Of a DNA stretch of 32,116 bases, positions 20,417 through 29,878 are shown piece by piece. Under the pieces are notes generated by a model that did no database searches, was not told the origin of the DNA, and saw nothing but the letters and a program-made list of their open reading frames with translations. The stretch is from the NCBI GenBank assembly GCA_001598975.1, contig BBXU01003152.1:1-32116 (forward strand), in the 5' to 3' direction. The position numbers and the translations under genes were made by a program. Within the stretch, counting starts at the first letter, position 1. Each line of letters starts with the position of its first letter. The stretch comes from Parachlorella kessleri. Lineage: Eukaryota; Chlorophyta; Trebouxiophyceae; Chlorellales; Chlorellaceae.

Positions 20417-21010
20417 ATTTTTTAGTCCTATTCACTTTTTTTTAGAAAAAGTCACACACTACCTCGACATCATTAAGTACCTAAAAAGTAGTTACAAAAA
20501 TTTAATATAGATTCGTTTTCCTTTTCCTGTTCTTGTTCATTTAGAACAAGAACAGGAAAAGGAAAGACAATAACTCTTACATAAATAGTCGAGGTATGTA
20601 GGACATAATAATGTAGCTACAAGATTAGCGCTAAAGTAGTCATATTATATTTTTAGTATAATTTTTCTTTAACTTATTTTCCTGTTGTAAAAAAAACTAA
20701 AATTTGAAAAAATTTTTAATTCTAATTAACCGTACATTTTATAATATCTATGATGTTCTAATTAATATATAAAGCTAAAACGTTACTAATATTTTTACAT
20801 AACATAAGTATCGTCAAAATTTCTAGATATTAATCCGGAGTACGAATTCAAAATTCTTGCGTTTTCTTTTTCTCAAAAATTTTTATATTATTAATTACAA
20901 CTAGTCTAAAAAACCAAGAAACTTTATTAGGTAGAAAATATTTATAATATAAATTATATTGTATTATTAAGTAGAAATTAATTGAACAGTTTTTTAATGT
21001 GTAAAAAAAA
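20417..21010. repeat. psbJ-trnL spacer with nested stem-loops
   Basis: No gene in 594 nt. A 22-bp stem with 5-nt loop (20517-20538 with 20544-20565; GTTCTTGTTC/GAACAAGAAC family) is enclosed by a distant 9-bp pair TACCTCGAC (20460-20468) with GTCGAGGTA (20588-20596). This nested structure may define the psbJ mRNA 3' end. The remainder is AT-rich and featureless. Confidence 0.65.
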
Positions 21011-21091
21011 GCCCTGGTGGTGAAATGGTAGACACGATTGATTCAAAATCAATTGCCAATAGGCGTGGAGGTTCAATTCCTCTCCAGGGCA
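21011..21091 (+). tRNA. trnL-CAA: tRNA-Leu (anticodon CAA)
   Basis: An 81-nt class II tRNA with acceptor arms GCCCTGG/CCAGGGC, anticodon stem ATTGA/TCAAT around TTCAAAA (anticodon CAA), an extended variable arm, and T loop TTCAATT. No intron and no encoded CCA. A repeat copy (about 21205-21245) separates it from the 3' end of ftsH. Confidence 0.95.
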
Positions 21092-21322
21092 TTAATTTTT
21101 GAAAAACAATAACTATTCTTTTTTATGTATATTTTTATAAAGTGTAAAAATGAAAGCGCTATGTTATATTTCCATTTCTTTTTCCTTTTGTAAAAAGCTC
21201 AGCGTACGGGGTTGGTTCCAAAAACAAAGTTTTTGGAACCGAAAGAAAAAGAAATGAAAACAGAAATCGAAATAAAAACATAAAATAAAAAATTAAATAC
21301 TTACTAAAAATTAAAAATATTA

Positions 21323-24300
21323 TCAATTTTCAAATTCTGTAAAATCAATCCAATTTTTAATTTTTCGTCTTGACATTTCACCAAAAGAATTATTTACAAT
21401 TTTAATTGTAGAAGTTTGTTGAAAACTAGAAGTTTGTATTTTTCGATTTTTTGTTTCCTTTTCTTGTACAACAGGAAAAGTAAAAGGAACCACAGAAGTG
21501 TTGGAAAAAGGAATAAAACTAAAAGCTAATTTGTCAATTTCTGGTTCACGTAAAACTTCTTTTTTTAGAAGTTCAAAGACAATTTTATCTAAATATTCTC
21601 TATTTTCATCCAATAAACATAAAGCTTTATTAAAACTATCTAATACAAAAGAATGTACTTGATAATCACGAACTACATTGTGCAAATCGTTCCAAGTTAT
21701 AGAACTATTATTTACCTGTTTATTTAATAAATTTCGATGATAAAATTCATCAGGAGGTGACCATTCGATATTTAATTCCGTTTCTTCAGGATTTGGAAGA
21801 TATAAACGATACCAATCAGAAAAATTACGTTCTACAAATTCTAATTCTTGCGAAATGTTAAGCTGCCACCAAGCAGTGGAAAAAAAATTTTGTGATAAAG
21901 GATAAAGTGGCGTATCAGTTTCATGAGAATATAAAAGGTGTGGTGGCAATTCCATGAAATATGCTAATTCTCTAAAAAAATCCACTTTCTCTGGAATGAA
22001 TTCTTTAGAATTTTTATTTGAAATCAATTGAGTCAATTGAGTTATTAATGTTGATTTAGAATATAAGTACCATTTTTCAATGGTAAAACAAACTAAAACA
22101 AAAGCAAAACTTAAATCTTCAAGACCATAACTAGAAAAATTAACAGAAGAATTCTGCAGAAATAAAATTTCTGCTGCTTTTCCGCCATAACTACCTATAA
22201 TTCTATCTTCTATTTCACAACGACGAGCAAATTGAAAAAAATATTTTTGCAAATTAGTTAGAATTTGTAAGGAACGTCGATTTTGATAGCGAGGCCAAAG
22301 ATAAGTTACAAGAGTAGACGGATGATACTCTAAAACTGTACTTAAAACAAGTTTTCCTGCTTGGTAATAAGCTATGCGATTTATAAAAAATGGTTCTACT
22401 TTTTTACCTGGTTTTTCTATTTCAGATGTTGTAATTCTATCAATACCATGTTCAATTGTTAGTAAAGTGTGTTTTGTATCATTTAAAATAGCCCTTAAAC
22501 AGGATTGATTCATAATACTTGTTAAATCAGCAGCCGTGAAACCAACTGTTCTTTTTGAGAAATATTCCCAGGAAATATTTGGATCATAACCCAAAATTTC
22601 ACCATATAGTTTAAAAATCTCAAGACGTTTTTCATGACTAGGGAGACCAAGTTCCAAAATTTTATCGAAACGACCAGGTCTTAAAATAGCAGGATCTAAT
22701 AATTCCGGTATATTAGTCGCTCCAATTACAACAACACCTTTTCTACCTTGAAGTCCATCTAGTTCAATTAATAATTGCACAAGCAAACTTAATTGTTCCT
22801 GTTGATACTTTTGTTGAGTATTAATTTTTTGTTTAATTTCTTTTTCCGTTTGCACAAATTGAAACGCAGAGGATGTTGAAACTTCTGTGGAATTTCGTGT
22901 AATACTTTCTATTTGATCTGTTTTTTTGAAAAAACTAGTTTGAGACGTTTTTAGAAAATCTTTACTAGTGGATTCTCCTAAATCCAGTGAAGCATTAGCG
23001 ATTACTTTTCCATTTCTTTTAGAACTAGAAAAGGAAACTAAAGCAGATAAAACTTCATCACCCCCCATTGGATTTTGCATAACATCTTGTCGTTTTAGCG
23101 CTAATGTATCTATTTCATCAATAAAAACAATACAAGGTGCTAATTGTCGTGCTTCTTGAAATAAAAATTCTAATTTTACTGCTCCTGATTCGCCCGGTGA
23201 AATTAAAGAGCTTCCAGAAAGAACTAATACAGGTACTTGAGCTTCACCTGCAAGGGCTTGGACTAATACAGTTTTACCTGTACCCGGTGGGCCTATAAGC
23301 AAAAGTCCTCGTGGAACATTTTTGCTTAGAGAAAATTTTTTTCCTGAATTTCTTAAAAACCAAACAATTTCAGCAATTTCAGGTAACAATGTTTTTATAC
23401 CTGCAATATTTTGAAATTTTTTTTTGGATTTTGAAATAATTCTAAATCCTTTATCACGTTGACCTGTTGCAAGTTCAATTTGTTCTTTAATATTTTCATC
23501 AAAAATACCTGTCGCCATGCCAAAATCTATTATAAAACTAATCAGCTCTTTAAAATAGTCGCTCATTATAGATTTTAAAAAATTAAAGAATAAAAAAGCA
23601 AGACTTATTTGTGAAACTATTAACCATGAACGAAAATTCAAAGGTTCCCAACTATCAGAAAAAATTTTTTCTTTTTCGTTTCCAAAAATAAAGTTTTTGT
23701 AAAAGGAAAAGGAATCAAATTGAGGTTTATGAAAAATTGACATTATTTTTTTATAATGAACCGGAGTAAAAGTATCATTAAAAAATTCTTTTTTCGTTTC
23801 CATATTTTCAACAAGGAAACCTAGAGATGATGATGATTTAATTTTTGTTGTAAAATTTTGTGGCACATATAAATGGTCGACGGTGGAATTGATAATAAAG
23901 TTTAAACGAGGATATTTATATTTTATATTTAGCAATGATGCATCAATTACGGGAAGACTACTACCATTTACTCTATAATCATCTAAAAATATTTGCGATA
24001 TTTTATTTTGATTATAAAGTTCTTTCCATTTATTTTCAGTAAAAAATGGAACTAATCGAGATTCATCATCTTTAGAAAATAAAAAATTTCTAGATGTAAA
24101 TGACATTCCGTTAATACTATCTTTTGAATGTATTAAAGGGTTTAATGGGGATAAATAATTTTCAAGCCAAAAACGTAAATTTTTTTGTCGTTTCTTTTCT
24201 CCTTCCTTTTCGTTTCCAGTTTCCAAAAAATTCTTTTTTGGAAACTGAAAATCTGGAATAAATAAATTTGATTTTTTGAAACTACTTTCTATTTTTTCAA

Positions 24301-25810
24301 ACTCCCAATCTAAACCATTTTTTAAATCAAGAAAAACTGATATATCATTATATAAATTTTTGTTCTGATCCCAATTTTTAATAGTACCTGTTCCAACCTT
24401 GATATTAAATTTTGTTGGCAATTCTGAATTTGAAAAAGAAAATTGTTTTAAAAAACTAGGATTTGCAGGAAAAATTATTTTTAAACTATTTTGAGTTGTA
24501 GGTAATAAACCTAGAGTTTTTGGCAAATAAAAACAAAGATTATGTAATAAAAAATTATTTACTTGTTTTGAATTCATATCAGGATACTTATATCCAGACA
24601 TTCGTCGATAACAACACAAACTGTCATTCATCTTCACGTTCAAAAAAGTATTGCTTTTTTGAAAGTAAAAACTATCCCAAGAAAAACCAAGCTGGGATAA
24701 AATTTGTTCTAAATCTAATAATGTTCCTTCTATTGTATTTATATCATCTGTGATAGAAAAGAACGATGTAGAATAAATTTTATAATTTTTTAAAGCTTTT
24801 TCTAAAAACCAAGAAGTTTGTTTTTCTAAGAAATAATTATTCGAACTACTTGTGTTAGATAATTTATTATTAGTAATTTTTTTAATAACTGGTATATTTT
24901 TAATCCCATTTAATTCTACTAATAAATTTTGAGAATTTATTTTTTTAATACTCTGATTAGAAAAAGAATTATTTTTTGTCCAAAAAGTTTGATGAAAGGG
25001 AAGATTTTGTGTTATTGATAAACGATCTTGATTATTAATTAGAACAGATTTATTTCCATTTTCTTTTCCTGTTCTAAAAATTTTATTTTTAGAACGTACT
25101 CGAGTAAACATATCATAAGAAGTTAAATTATCTAATTTTAAAGGAACTTGATCTAAATTTAAATAAAAGGTTTGAAATAATGGAAGATTTGGTTGTTTAA
25201 TCCATGAATTTAAATAGAATCGATTTGATCCTATATTTGGCATATCTGTTGATAAAAATTTTTCATTACTTTGAATTGGATTACTAAAACTCGCAATAAA
25301 ATATTTTTCGTTTGGTTCCAAAAACCCAGTTTTTGGAAATGAATCAACCTTATTTTTGGTAAACAAAAATTGTTTATTTAAACTTTTAGTTAAAAAAAGA
25401 GAATTTGTAGACCATTCAATTTTTTCAATTTCTAACGCTGTCGCGTTAGCGACATGCGTCCCTATTGAAAAATCTTTTTTAGTTTTAATAAAATAGCGAA
25501 AAGTTTCCCAATTAAGTGATTCTGTGGGAATACTAAAAGTCGGTAGATTTTTTTGAAACAATATTTTTTTGACTTGTTGATTTTGATTGATAAAATAATA
25601 AAAACCTAAAAAAAATGGTAATATACTAGCGATTGTGATTACATTAAGAGGTTTAGATTTTATTGCAACACGTATTGCTAAACGATGTTCAGAAATTCTA
25701 CCTTTAATAGAAAGCAATAACTTAGAAAAATTATTTTCTTTTGCTGGAGAATTATTTTCTTTTGCTGGAGAATTATTTTCTTTTGCTGGAGAATTTTTTT
25801 CAGTATTCAT
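21323..25810 (-). CDS. ftsH: FtsH-like AAA+ protein with lost protease motif (Ycf2/FtsHi type)
   Basis: A 1,495-residue protein. The AAA+ domain lies in about residues 790-1110: Walker A GPPGTGKT (about 836), Walker B CIVFIDEID (about 895), second region of homology VVVIGATNIPELLDPAILRP followed by GRFDK. A Ser/Thr/Gln-rich stretch of roughly 90 residues separates Walker B from that region. Where active FtsH has HEAGH, this protein has YQAGK (near residue 1145), so zinc-protease activity is lost. Hydrophobic segments near residues 54-75 and 725-745 suggest membrane anchoring. Related plastid proteins (Ycf2, FtsHi) form an ATP-driven import motor at the inner envelope; a similar role is inferred. 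The N-terminus carries three copies of a 7-residue unit NNSPAKE (25731-25793). Dispersed repeats enter the frame at about 25312-25345, 25432-25465, 24220-24245 and 23675-23710. The long N-terminal half is not otherwise recognisable. Confidence 0.93.
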   Translation of the reverse strand: MNTEKNSPAKENNSPAKENNSPAKENNFSKLLLSIKGRISEHRLAIRVAIKSKPLNVITIASILPFFLGFYYFINQNQQVKKILFQKNLPTFSIPTESLNWETFRYFIKTKKDFSIGTHVANATALEIEKIEWSTNSLFLTKSLNKQFLFTKNKVDSFPKTGFLEPNEKYFIASFSNPIQSNEKFLSTDMPNIGSNRFYLNSWIKQPNLPLFQTFYLNLDQVPLKLDNLTSYDMFTRVRSKNKIFRTGKENGNKSVLINNQDRLSITQNLPFHQTFWTKNNSFSNQSIKKINSQNLLVELNGIKNIPVIKKITNNKLSNTSSSNNYFLEKQTSWFLEKALKNYKIYSTSFFSITDDINTIEGTLLDLEQILSQLGFSWDSFYFQKSNTFLNVKMNDSLCCYRRMSGYKYPDMNSKQVNNFLLHNLCFYLPKTLGLLPTTQNSLKIIFPANPSFLKQFSFSNSELPTKFNIKVGTGTIKNWDQNKNLYNDISVFLDLKNGLDWEFEKIESSFKKSNLFIPDFQFPKKNFLETGNEKEGEKKRQKNLRFWLENYLSPLNPLIHSKDSINGMSFTSRNFLFSKDDESRLVPFFTENKWKELYNQNKISQIFLDDYRVNGSSLPVIDASLLNIKYKYPRLNFIINSTVDHLYVPQNFTTKIKSSSSLGFLVENMETKKEFFNDTFTPVHYKKIMSIFHKPQFDSFSFYKNFIFGNEKEKIFSDSWEPLNFRSWLIVSQISLAFLFFNFLKSIMSDYFKELISFIIDFGMATGIFDENIKEQIELATGQRDKGFRIISKSKKKFQNIAGIKTLLPEIAEIVWFLRNSGKKFSLSKNVPRGLLLIGPPGTGKTVLVQALAGEAQVPVLVLSGSSLISPGESGAVKLEFLFQEARQLAPCIVFIDEIDTLALKRQDVMQNPMGGDEVLSALVSFSSSKRNGKVIANASLDLGESTSKDFLKTSQTSFFKKTDQIESITRNSTEVSTSSAFQFVQTEKEIKQKINTQQKYQQEQLSLLVQLLIELDGLQGRKGVVVIGATNIPELLDPAILRPGRFDKILELGLPSHEKRLEIFKLYGEILGYDPNISWEYFSKRTVGFTAADLTSIMNQSCLRAILNDTKHTLLTIEHGIDRITTSEIEKPGKKVEPFFINRIAYYQAGKLVLSTVLEYHPSTLVTYLWPRYQNRRSLQILTNLQKYFFQFARRCEIEDRIIGSYGGKAAEILFLQNSSVNFSSYGLEDLSFAFVLVCFTIEKWYLYSKSTLITQLTQLISNKNSKEFIPEKVDFFRELAYFMELPPHLLYSHETDTPLYPLSQNFFSTAWWQLNISQELEFVERNFSDWYRLYLPNPEETELNIEWSPPDEFYHRNLLNKQVNNSSITWNDLHNVVRDYQVHSFVLDSFNKALCLLDENREYLDKIVFELLKKEVLREPEIDKLAFSFIPFSNTSVVPFTFPVVQEKETKNRKIQTSSFQQTSTIKIVNNSFGEMSRRKIKNWIDFTEFEN
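25731..25793 (-). repeat. Three tandem 21-bp units in the ftsH N-terminus
   Basis: Three identical, directly adjacent 21-bp units at 25731-25751, 25752-25772 and 25773-25793, each encoding the 7-residue NNSPAKE unit (phase-shifted). The copy number is likely to vary by slippage without breaking the frame. Confidence 0.92.
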
Positions 25811-25930
25811 ATCTATTTAAAATTTTTTTTAATTAATTTTTTTTAATTTGTTAAGAAAACATTGTTTCTTATATTATATACTTTTTACTAGATTAATGAA
25901 ATAACTATAACCTTTTCATTCGTATTTTCA

Positions 25931-26059
25931 TTTTTTATTTTCATTTTTGTTCCGTTCCTCTTCTTTTTTCTTTTATGTTCTTTTTTCCAAAAACAAAGTT
26001 TTTTGCAAAGGAAAGAAAAGTAAAAAGAAGAGGAACGGAACAAAAATGAAAATAAAAAA
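25931..26059. repeat. 38-bp perfect inverted repeat between ftsH and trnT
   Basis: Arms 25931-25968 and 26022-26059 are perfect complements over 38 bp and enclose 53 nt that include another TTCCAAAAAC...GTTTTTTGCAA module. ftsH and trnT point away from each other here, so the structure is not a simple terminator. No gene occurs in the spacer. Confidence 0.85.
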
Positions 26060-26146
26060 AAATCCTTAGAAAATTTATTAATTATATTTTTAGAATTGAC
26101 TAAATTTTTTTTATTCATTTATTATATATTTATAATCAAAAATTTA

Positions 26147-26219
26147 GCCTTCTTAACTCAGTAGGTAGAGTATTTGCATGGTAAGCAAAAAGTCACCGGT
26201 TCAAATCCGCTAGAGGGCT
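26147..26219 (+). tRNA. trnT-GGU: tRNA-Thr (anticodon GGU)
   Basis: A 73-nt cloverleaf with acceptor arms GCCTTCT/AGAGGGC (one T-G pair), D arm ACTC...GAGT, anticodon loop ATGGTAA between TTTGC/GCAAA (anticodon GGT) and T loop TTCAAAT. The T stem has a C-C mismatch (ACCGG/CCGCT), which is unusual. No CCA is encoded. It converges with cysA across a strong hairpin. Confidence 0.9.
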
Positions 26220-26314
26220 ATTAATCTTTTTATTTTGTGTTCTGTTCTAAAAACTAAATTTTTAGAACACCTTTTTTTTTGTTTTTCTTTTTTTCAATTC
26301 TTTTATTTCTGTTA

Positions 26315-26379
26315 TTTTTTTCCAGTTCTTTCCAGTTCTTGTTCTAAACGAACAAGAACTGGAAAGAACTGGAAAAAAA
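26315..26379. terminator. 30-bp stem-loop between convergent trnT and cysA
   Basis: Arms 26315-26344 and 26350-26379 pair perfectly over 30 bp with a 5-nt loop. It contains two tandem CCAGTTCTT units and the GTTCTTGTTC module. It begins 10 nt past the cysA stop and could end transcripts from both sides. Confidence 0.75.
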
Positions 26380-26389
26380 CACCAGATTT

Positions 26390-27127
26390 TCAACCTTGAA
26401 ACGAAAAAGAGAAAGAATTACTAGTATTACGAAAAAGATTACTGGAATTATCAGGAGAATAATCAATAATTTCATTAGGACTACCTACTTGAATAATTCG
26501 ACCATTATCAAGAAGAACAATTTCATGGGCAAGCTCCATGGCTTCCTGATGATCATGTGTTACAAAAACAGTAGTAATAGAAATTTCTTGATGTAAATTT
26601 CTTAACCAACCTCGTAATTGTTTTCGAATTTTTGCATCTAAAGCTGCAAAAGGTTCATCAAGTAATAAAACTTTAGGTTCAACAGCTAAAGCTCTAGCTA
26701 AAGCTATTCTTTGACGTTGTCCGCCTGAAAGTTGATGAGGGTAACGATCGGCAAATTTTTCTAATTGAACTAATTGTAATAATTCTTGAACTCTCTGTTT
26801 TTTTAAATTTATTTCAATATTTCGAATATCCAAACCAAACGAAATATTTTTGGCTACAGTAAGATGTGGAAATAGTGCATAATTTTGAAAAACAAAACCA
26901 ATTTCACGTTGTTGTAAAGGAAAATTGGTCGCATCTTGTCCTTCTAACCAAATTCGCCCAGAATCTGGTATTTCAAGTCCAGCTAAAATTCTTAATAATG
27001 TTGATTTTCCTGAACCTGATGGACCTAATAGTCCAACTAATGAACCATTTTTTATTTCTAAGTTGACTTGACTTAATGCTGGATAATTACTAAAAGTTTT
27101 TGAAATATTTTCGACTAAAATACTCAT
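26390..27127 (-). CDS. cysA: Sulfate/thiosulfate ABC transporter ATP-binding protein
   Basis: ATPase subunit of the chloroplast-envelope sulfate importer; it would energise the CysT/CysW channel. The protein has 245 residues. The nucleotide-binding domain is complete: Walker [10 protein letters not shown] (35-43), Q-loop [14 protein letters not shown] (78-91), signature [15 protein letters not shown] (133-147), Walker [13 protein letters not shown] (153-164) and H-loop His191. Bacterial CysA is about 340-350 residues, so the C-terminal regulatory (TOBE-like) part is essentially absent. The last codons (SFSFSFQG) lie in a CCAGATTTTCAACC dispersed repeat copy, which may have set the stop. A 22-bp palindrome lies 27 nt before the ATG. 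cysT is not in the window. A general sugar or ion transporter ATPase is less likely given the plastid context. Confidence 0.9.
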   Translation of the reverse strand: MSILVENISKTFSNYPALSQVNLEIKNGSLVGLLGPSGSGKSTLLRILAGLEIPDSGRIWLEGQDATNFPLQQREIGFVFQNYALFPHLTVAKNISFGLDIRNIEINLKKQRVQELLQLVQLEKFADRYPHQLSGGQRQRIALARALAVEPKVLLLDEPFAALDAKIRKQLRGWLRNLHQEISITTVFVTHDHQEAMELAHEIVLLDNGRIIQVGSPNEIIDYSPDNSSNLFRNTSNSFSFSFQG

Positions 27128-27525
27128 AATTGATTGAATAAAAAGTATGAAGGCTTTTTTGTTCTATATTTTTTATTAAAAAATATAGAACAAAAAAGAT
27201 AAAATGCAAAAATTTATCCATTTTTATTACGTTTTTACTAAAACAGATACTGCCTCTTTTTTATCAATAAAAAACTATGTATAACTAAAATAAATATAGG
27301 ATATTCCAAATACAAAGTTGATTCCTTTTTGTTTCCAGGTTTTCAACCAGGAATAAACACCATAGGTTCCAAAAAACAACTTTGTTTTAGAAACCTAAAC
27401 GAACCAGAGCTAAAACTAGAGTTATAACTGAAAACGATAATAAAAATGAAAACAGAAATTGATTTATTACTGTCTAGTCAAGAAAACGATAATAAAAAAG
27501 GGAAAAACAATCTAACACAGAAATT
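27128..27525. repeat. accD-cysA spacer with palindromes
   Basis: 398 nt without a gene. A 22-bp palindrome (27154-27175 with 27177-27198) lies just upstream of cysA. CCAGGTTTTCAACCAGG (about 27336-27352) and a GGTTCCAAAAAAC...GTTTTAGAAACC copy (about 27365-27393) follow. The palindrome may serve as a 3' element for accD as well as a 5' leader element for cysA. Confidence 0.65.
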
Positions 27526-28851
27526 CTATTTCACACCTGGGACGCCTGTCACATTAGGAGAATTAAAAATTGTTCGCACTTTAAATTCTTGAAAAGATGG
27601 GTTTAACCAATTAGTATGAGCGGTACAAGCAAGATTAAAAGCTTGTTCAAAGATGTCAGTTTCAATATTTTTTATTTGTTGATTATTACCAAAAGAATTT
27701 AAAACAAATTCAAATTCTTTTGATAAATCTAAATTTTTTGAATACGCTCCTAAAACCCCGTTAGTTCCTTTTCCAAAAACTTTGTTTTTTGAAACCGAAC
27801 CAACAAAGTTTTTGGAAAAGGAATCACCACCGTTTTTGGAACCTACGTTTTTTATTCCAGGTTGAAAACCTGGAAACGAAAAGGAAAGAGAATTTTTCCA
27901 AAAACGTCGTAATTGTTCTTCTTTGACTGGAGTAATAGGTCCATGTTCACCATAAGGAATTTTTCCGCAATTTTTCAAAGGTGCTTCTTTATATAAAGTA
28001 ATCGTTTCTGATAATGCTTGTTTTAAAAAAGATCTTGGCACTATAAGGTCTAAAAGACCATGATGTAATAGATATTCAGCGGTTTGGAAATCATCAGGTA
28101 ATTGCTCTTGTAACGTTTGTTCTATAACTCTACGCCCGGCAAAACCAATTAAAGCTTTCGGTTCCGCAAAAATTAAATCACCTAACATAGCAAAGCTTGC
28201 TGTTACACCACCTGTAGTAGGTGATGTTAATACAGAAATATATAAAAGTTTGGCACAATTTTGATGAACATGCAAGGCTGCAGAAATCTTTGCCATTTGC
28301 ATTAAACTAAGAATACCTTCTTGCATACGCGCCCCCCCTGAAGCACAAACAAGAATTAGAGTTAAACCTTCTTGAGTGGCATATTCAATTAAACGCGTAA
28401 TTTTTTCTCCGACGACAGATCCCATACTGCCACCCATAAAATTAAAATCCATAACACCTAATGCTATTGGAATTCCATCAAGGAGCCCTGTACCTGTTTG
28501 AACTGCATCTTGAAGACCTGTACGTTCTTGAGCTTCCTTTAACCTTTCTGTATATGCTTTTTGATCTTTAAACTCTAATGGATCACATGGAGACACTATT
28601 TCATCAAGTGGTCGCCATGTGCCAGAATCAATTAAATTTTCAATACGTTCATTACTATTCATTTGCAAATGAAAACCACAACCAAAACAAACACGTTGAT
28701 TTTCTTTTAAATGTTTAATATATAAAATGACTCCACAATGATCACAACGAGTCCATAGACCTTGAGTACTTTCAGAATTTGGTTTATTATATTTCGGTGC
28801 ATTTAATAGTTTGAATTTTCGTTGATCTTCAATCCAAGAAAGTATAGACAT
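27526..28851 (-). CDS. accD: Acetyl-CoA carboxylase carboxyltransferase beta subunit
   Basis: Beta subunit of plastid heteromeric acetyl-CoA carboxylase; with the alpha subunit it moves the carboxyl group from biotin to acetyl-CoA, giving malonyl-CoA for fatty acid synthesis in the stroma. The protein is 441 residues. A four-Cys zinc finger (C36, C39, C55, C58) precedes the crotonase-like carboxyltransferase core, with [30 protein letters not shown] and [16 protein letters not shown] motifs intact. Between the core and the C-terminal end, at about residues 320-370, is an inserted stretch ([38 protein letters not shown]) encoded by three or four adjacent dispersed repeat units at about 27740-27890. 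The final residues (about 375-441) still look conserved. It is downstream of psaI and upstream of cysA on the same strand. Confidence 0.97.
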   Translation of the reverse strand: MSILSWIEDQRKFKLLNAPKYNKPNSESTQGLWTRCDHCGVILYIKHLKENQRVCFGCGFHLQMNSNERIENLIDSGTWRPLDEIVSPCDPLEFKDQKAYTERLKEAQERTGLQDAVQTGTGLLDGIPIALGVMDFNFMGGSMGSVVGEKITRLIEYATQEGLTLILVCASGGARMQEGILSLMQMAKISAALHVHQNCAKLLYISVLTSPTTGGVTASFAMLGDLIFAEPKALIGFAGRRVIEQTLQEQLPDDFQTAEYLLHHGLLDLIVPRSFLKQALSETITLYKEAPLKNCGKIPYGEHGPITPVKEEQLRRFWKNSLSFSFPGFQPGIKNVGSKNGGDSFSKNFVGSVSKNKVFGKGTNGVLGAYSKNLDLSKEFEFVLNSFGNNQQIKNIETDIFEQAFNLACTAHTNWLNPSFQEFKVRTIFNSPNVTGVPGVK

Positions 28852-29445
28852 AATTTATTTATTCCTCTAGATATGTAATTTTTTATTTTTTATTTGGAAT
28901 TTTCGTTTGCTTTTTCTTTTACAGTTCTATTTCGTCTCCCAAAAGAACTAATAAATTTTTGGAAAAAAAAAGGTAACCAACGTTATTTATTCCGATTGTT
29001 GGTTTAGAAGAAAAACTGGAAAAAGAACACCAGATTTTTAGTTCCTGTTCTTTTAAAACAAGAACAGGAAAAAGAACTAGAACAAGAAAAAGAAAAGCAA
29101 AGTATTTTATTTCAATTTATAATTGTTATAAATCGAAAAATTTTTAATTTCTTTTTTTTATTTTTGGATTTTAAATATGCATATTTAAAAACTACTATTC
29201 TAAAAACGTTGTTTAACAAGTGATTTTTTTTATTAATGAAAAAAGTTGATTAATAATCAATATCTTAATTATTAATTTAAAAATAAAAAAAGAACATGTA
29301 ATAATGCATTTTATTAGTTTTTGTTTTTATAGTTTTGTTATCTTTTTTACGTTTATTATTTACAACATGAATAATAAACGTAAAAAAAATAACAAAATAT
29401 AACGGATAAATAGAATTAAAAGAATAAATTTTATTTAACTTCTAA
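28852..29445. repeat. psaI-accD spacer with hairpins
   Basis: 594 nt without a gene. It holds CCCAAAAGAAC...TTTTTGGAAA (about 28938-28970) and GTTCCTGTTC...GAACAGGAAA (about 29040-29075) repeat copies, AT-rich DNA, and a 28-bp near-perfect stem-loop past psaI (29333-29397). Confidence 0.65.
29333..29397 (-). terminator. psaI 3' stem-loop
   Basis: Arms 29333-29360 and 29370-29397 pair over 28 positions with one mismatch, around a 9-nt loop. It starts about 50 nt past the psaI stop and probably sets the mRNA 3' end. Confidence 0.65.
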
Positions 29446-29556
29446 TTAATTTATTTCTTCTTTTTCAACATATAAAAATAAAGAAGCCATTGCTACTGCT
29501 GGAAAAACAAGTCCAACTAAAGGTACTAAAATACTAGGTAGATCTTGAGCACTCAT
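29446..29556 (-). CDS. psaI: Photosystem I subunit VIII
   Basis: A 36-residue one-helix peptide ([20 protein letters not shown], then [16 protein letters not shown]) matching PsaI, a small photosystem I subunit that helps anchor PsaL and thus state-transition docking. The [26 protein letters not shown] helix and the acidic C-terminus are diagnostic. No Shine-Dalgarno is obvious. The order psaI, then accD, then cysA on one strand suggests a common gene cluster. Confidence 0.95.
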   Translation of the reverse strand: MSAQDLPSILVPLVGLVFPAVAMASLFLYVEKEEIN

Positions 29557-29618
29557 AAATTTTTTTATAACTCCATTTATATAAAAAATATATTGAATAA
29601 TATTTCTAGATTTTATTT

Positions 29619-29751
29619 TATGCATTTTTGACTTTAATTTTTGTTCTGTTCCTGTTTTTGTTCTTTCCTGTTCTTTTTTCCAAAAACAAAGTGAAAGTTT
29701 TGGAAAAAAGAACAGGAACGGAACAAAAATGAAAGTACATTAAAAATGCAT
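29619..29751. repeat. Nested imperfect inverted repeats between trnV and psaI
   Basis: Outer arms share ATGCATTTTT/AAAAATGCAT and TTTTTGTTCTGTTCCTG with CAGGAACGGAACAAAAA (one wobble), and an inner hairpin pairs CCTGTTCTTTTTTCCAAAA with its complement. Two repeat families are combined in one structure. No gene is seen in the 29557-29878 spacer. Confidence 0.7.
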
Positions 29752-29878
29752 TCTATTCATTTTATAAATAAAAATGATTTCATAAAATCTAAAATATGAA
29801 TCTTTTTTTATTATATCTCTATTATTAAATAAGAAAAAGAGCTTGTAGTTTTTTTTAAGGAAAAAAATACAAATAAAA

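Noticed and set aside
25888..26118. 76-codon minus-strand ORF between ftsH and trnT.
   Set aside because: It coincides with the 38-bp inverted repeat and its low-complexity loop; the open frame is a by-product of AT-rich palindromic DNA.
26315..26379. CRISPR-like or transposon-end reading of the many repeats.
   Set aside because: The repeats are dispersed singly with variable flanks and without regular spacers, cas genes, a transposase gene or clear target duplications.
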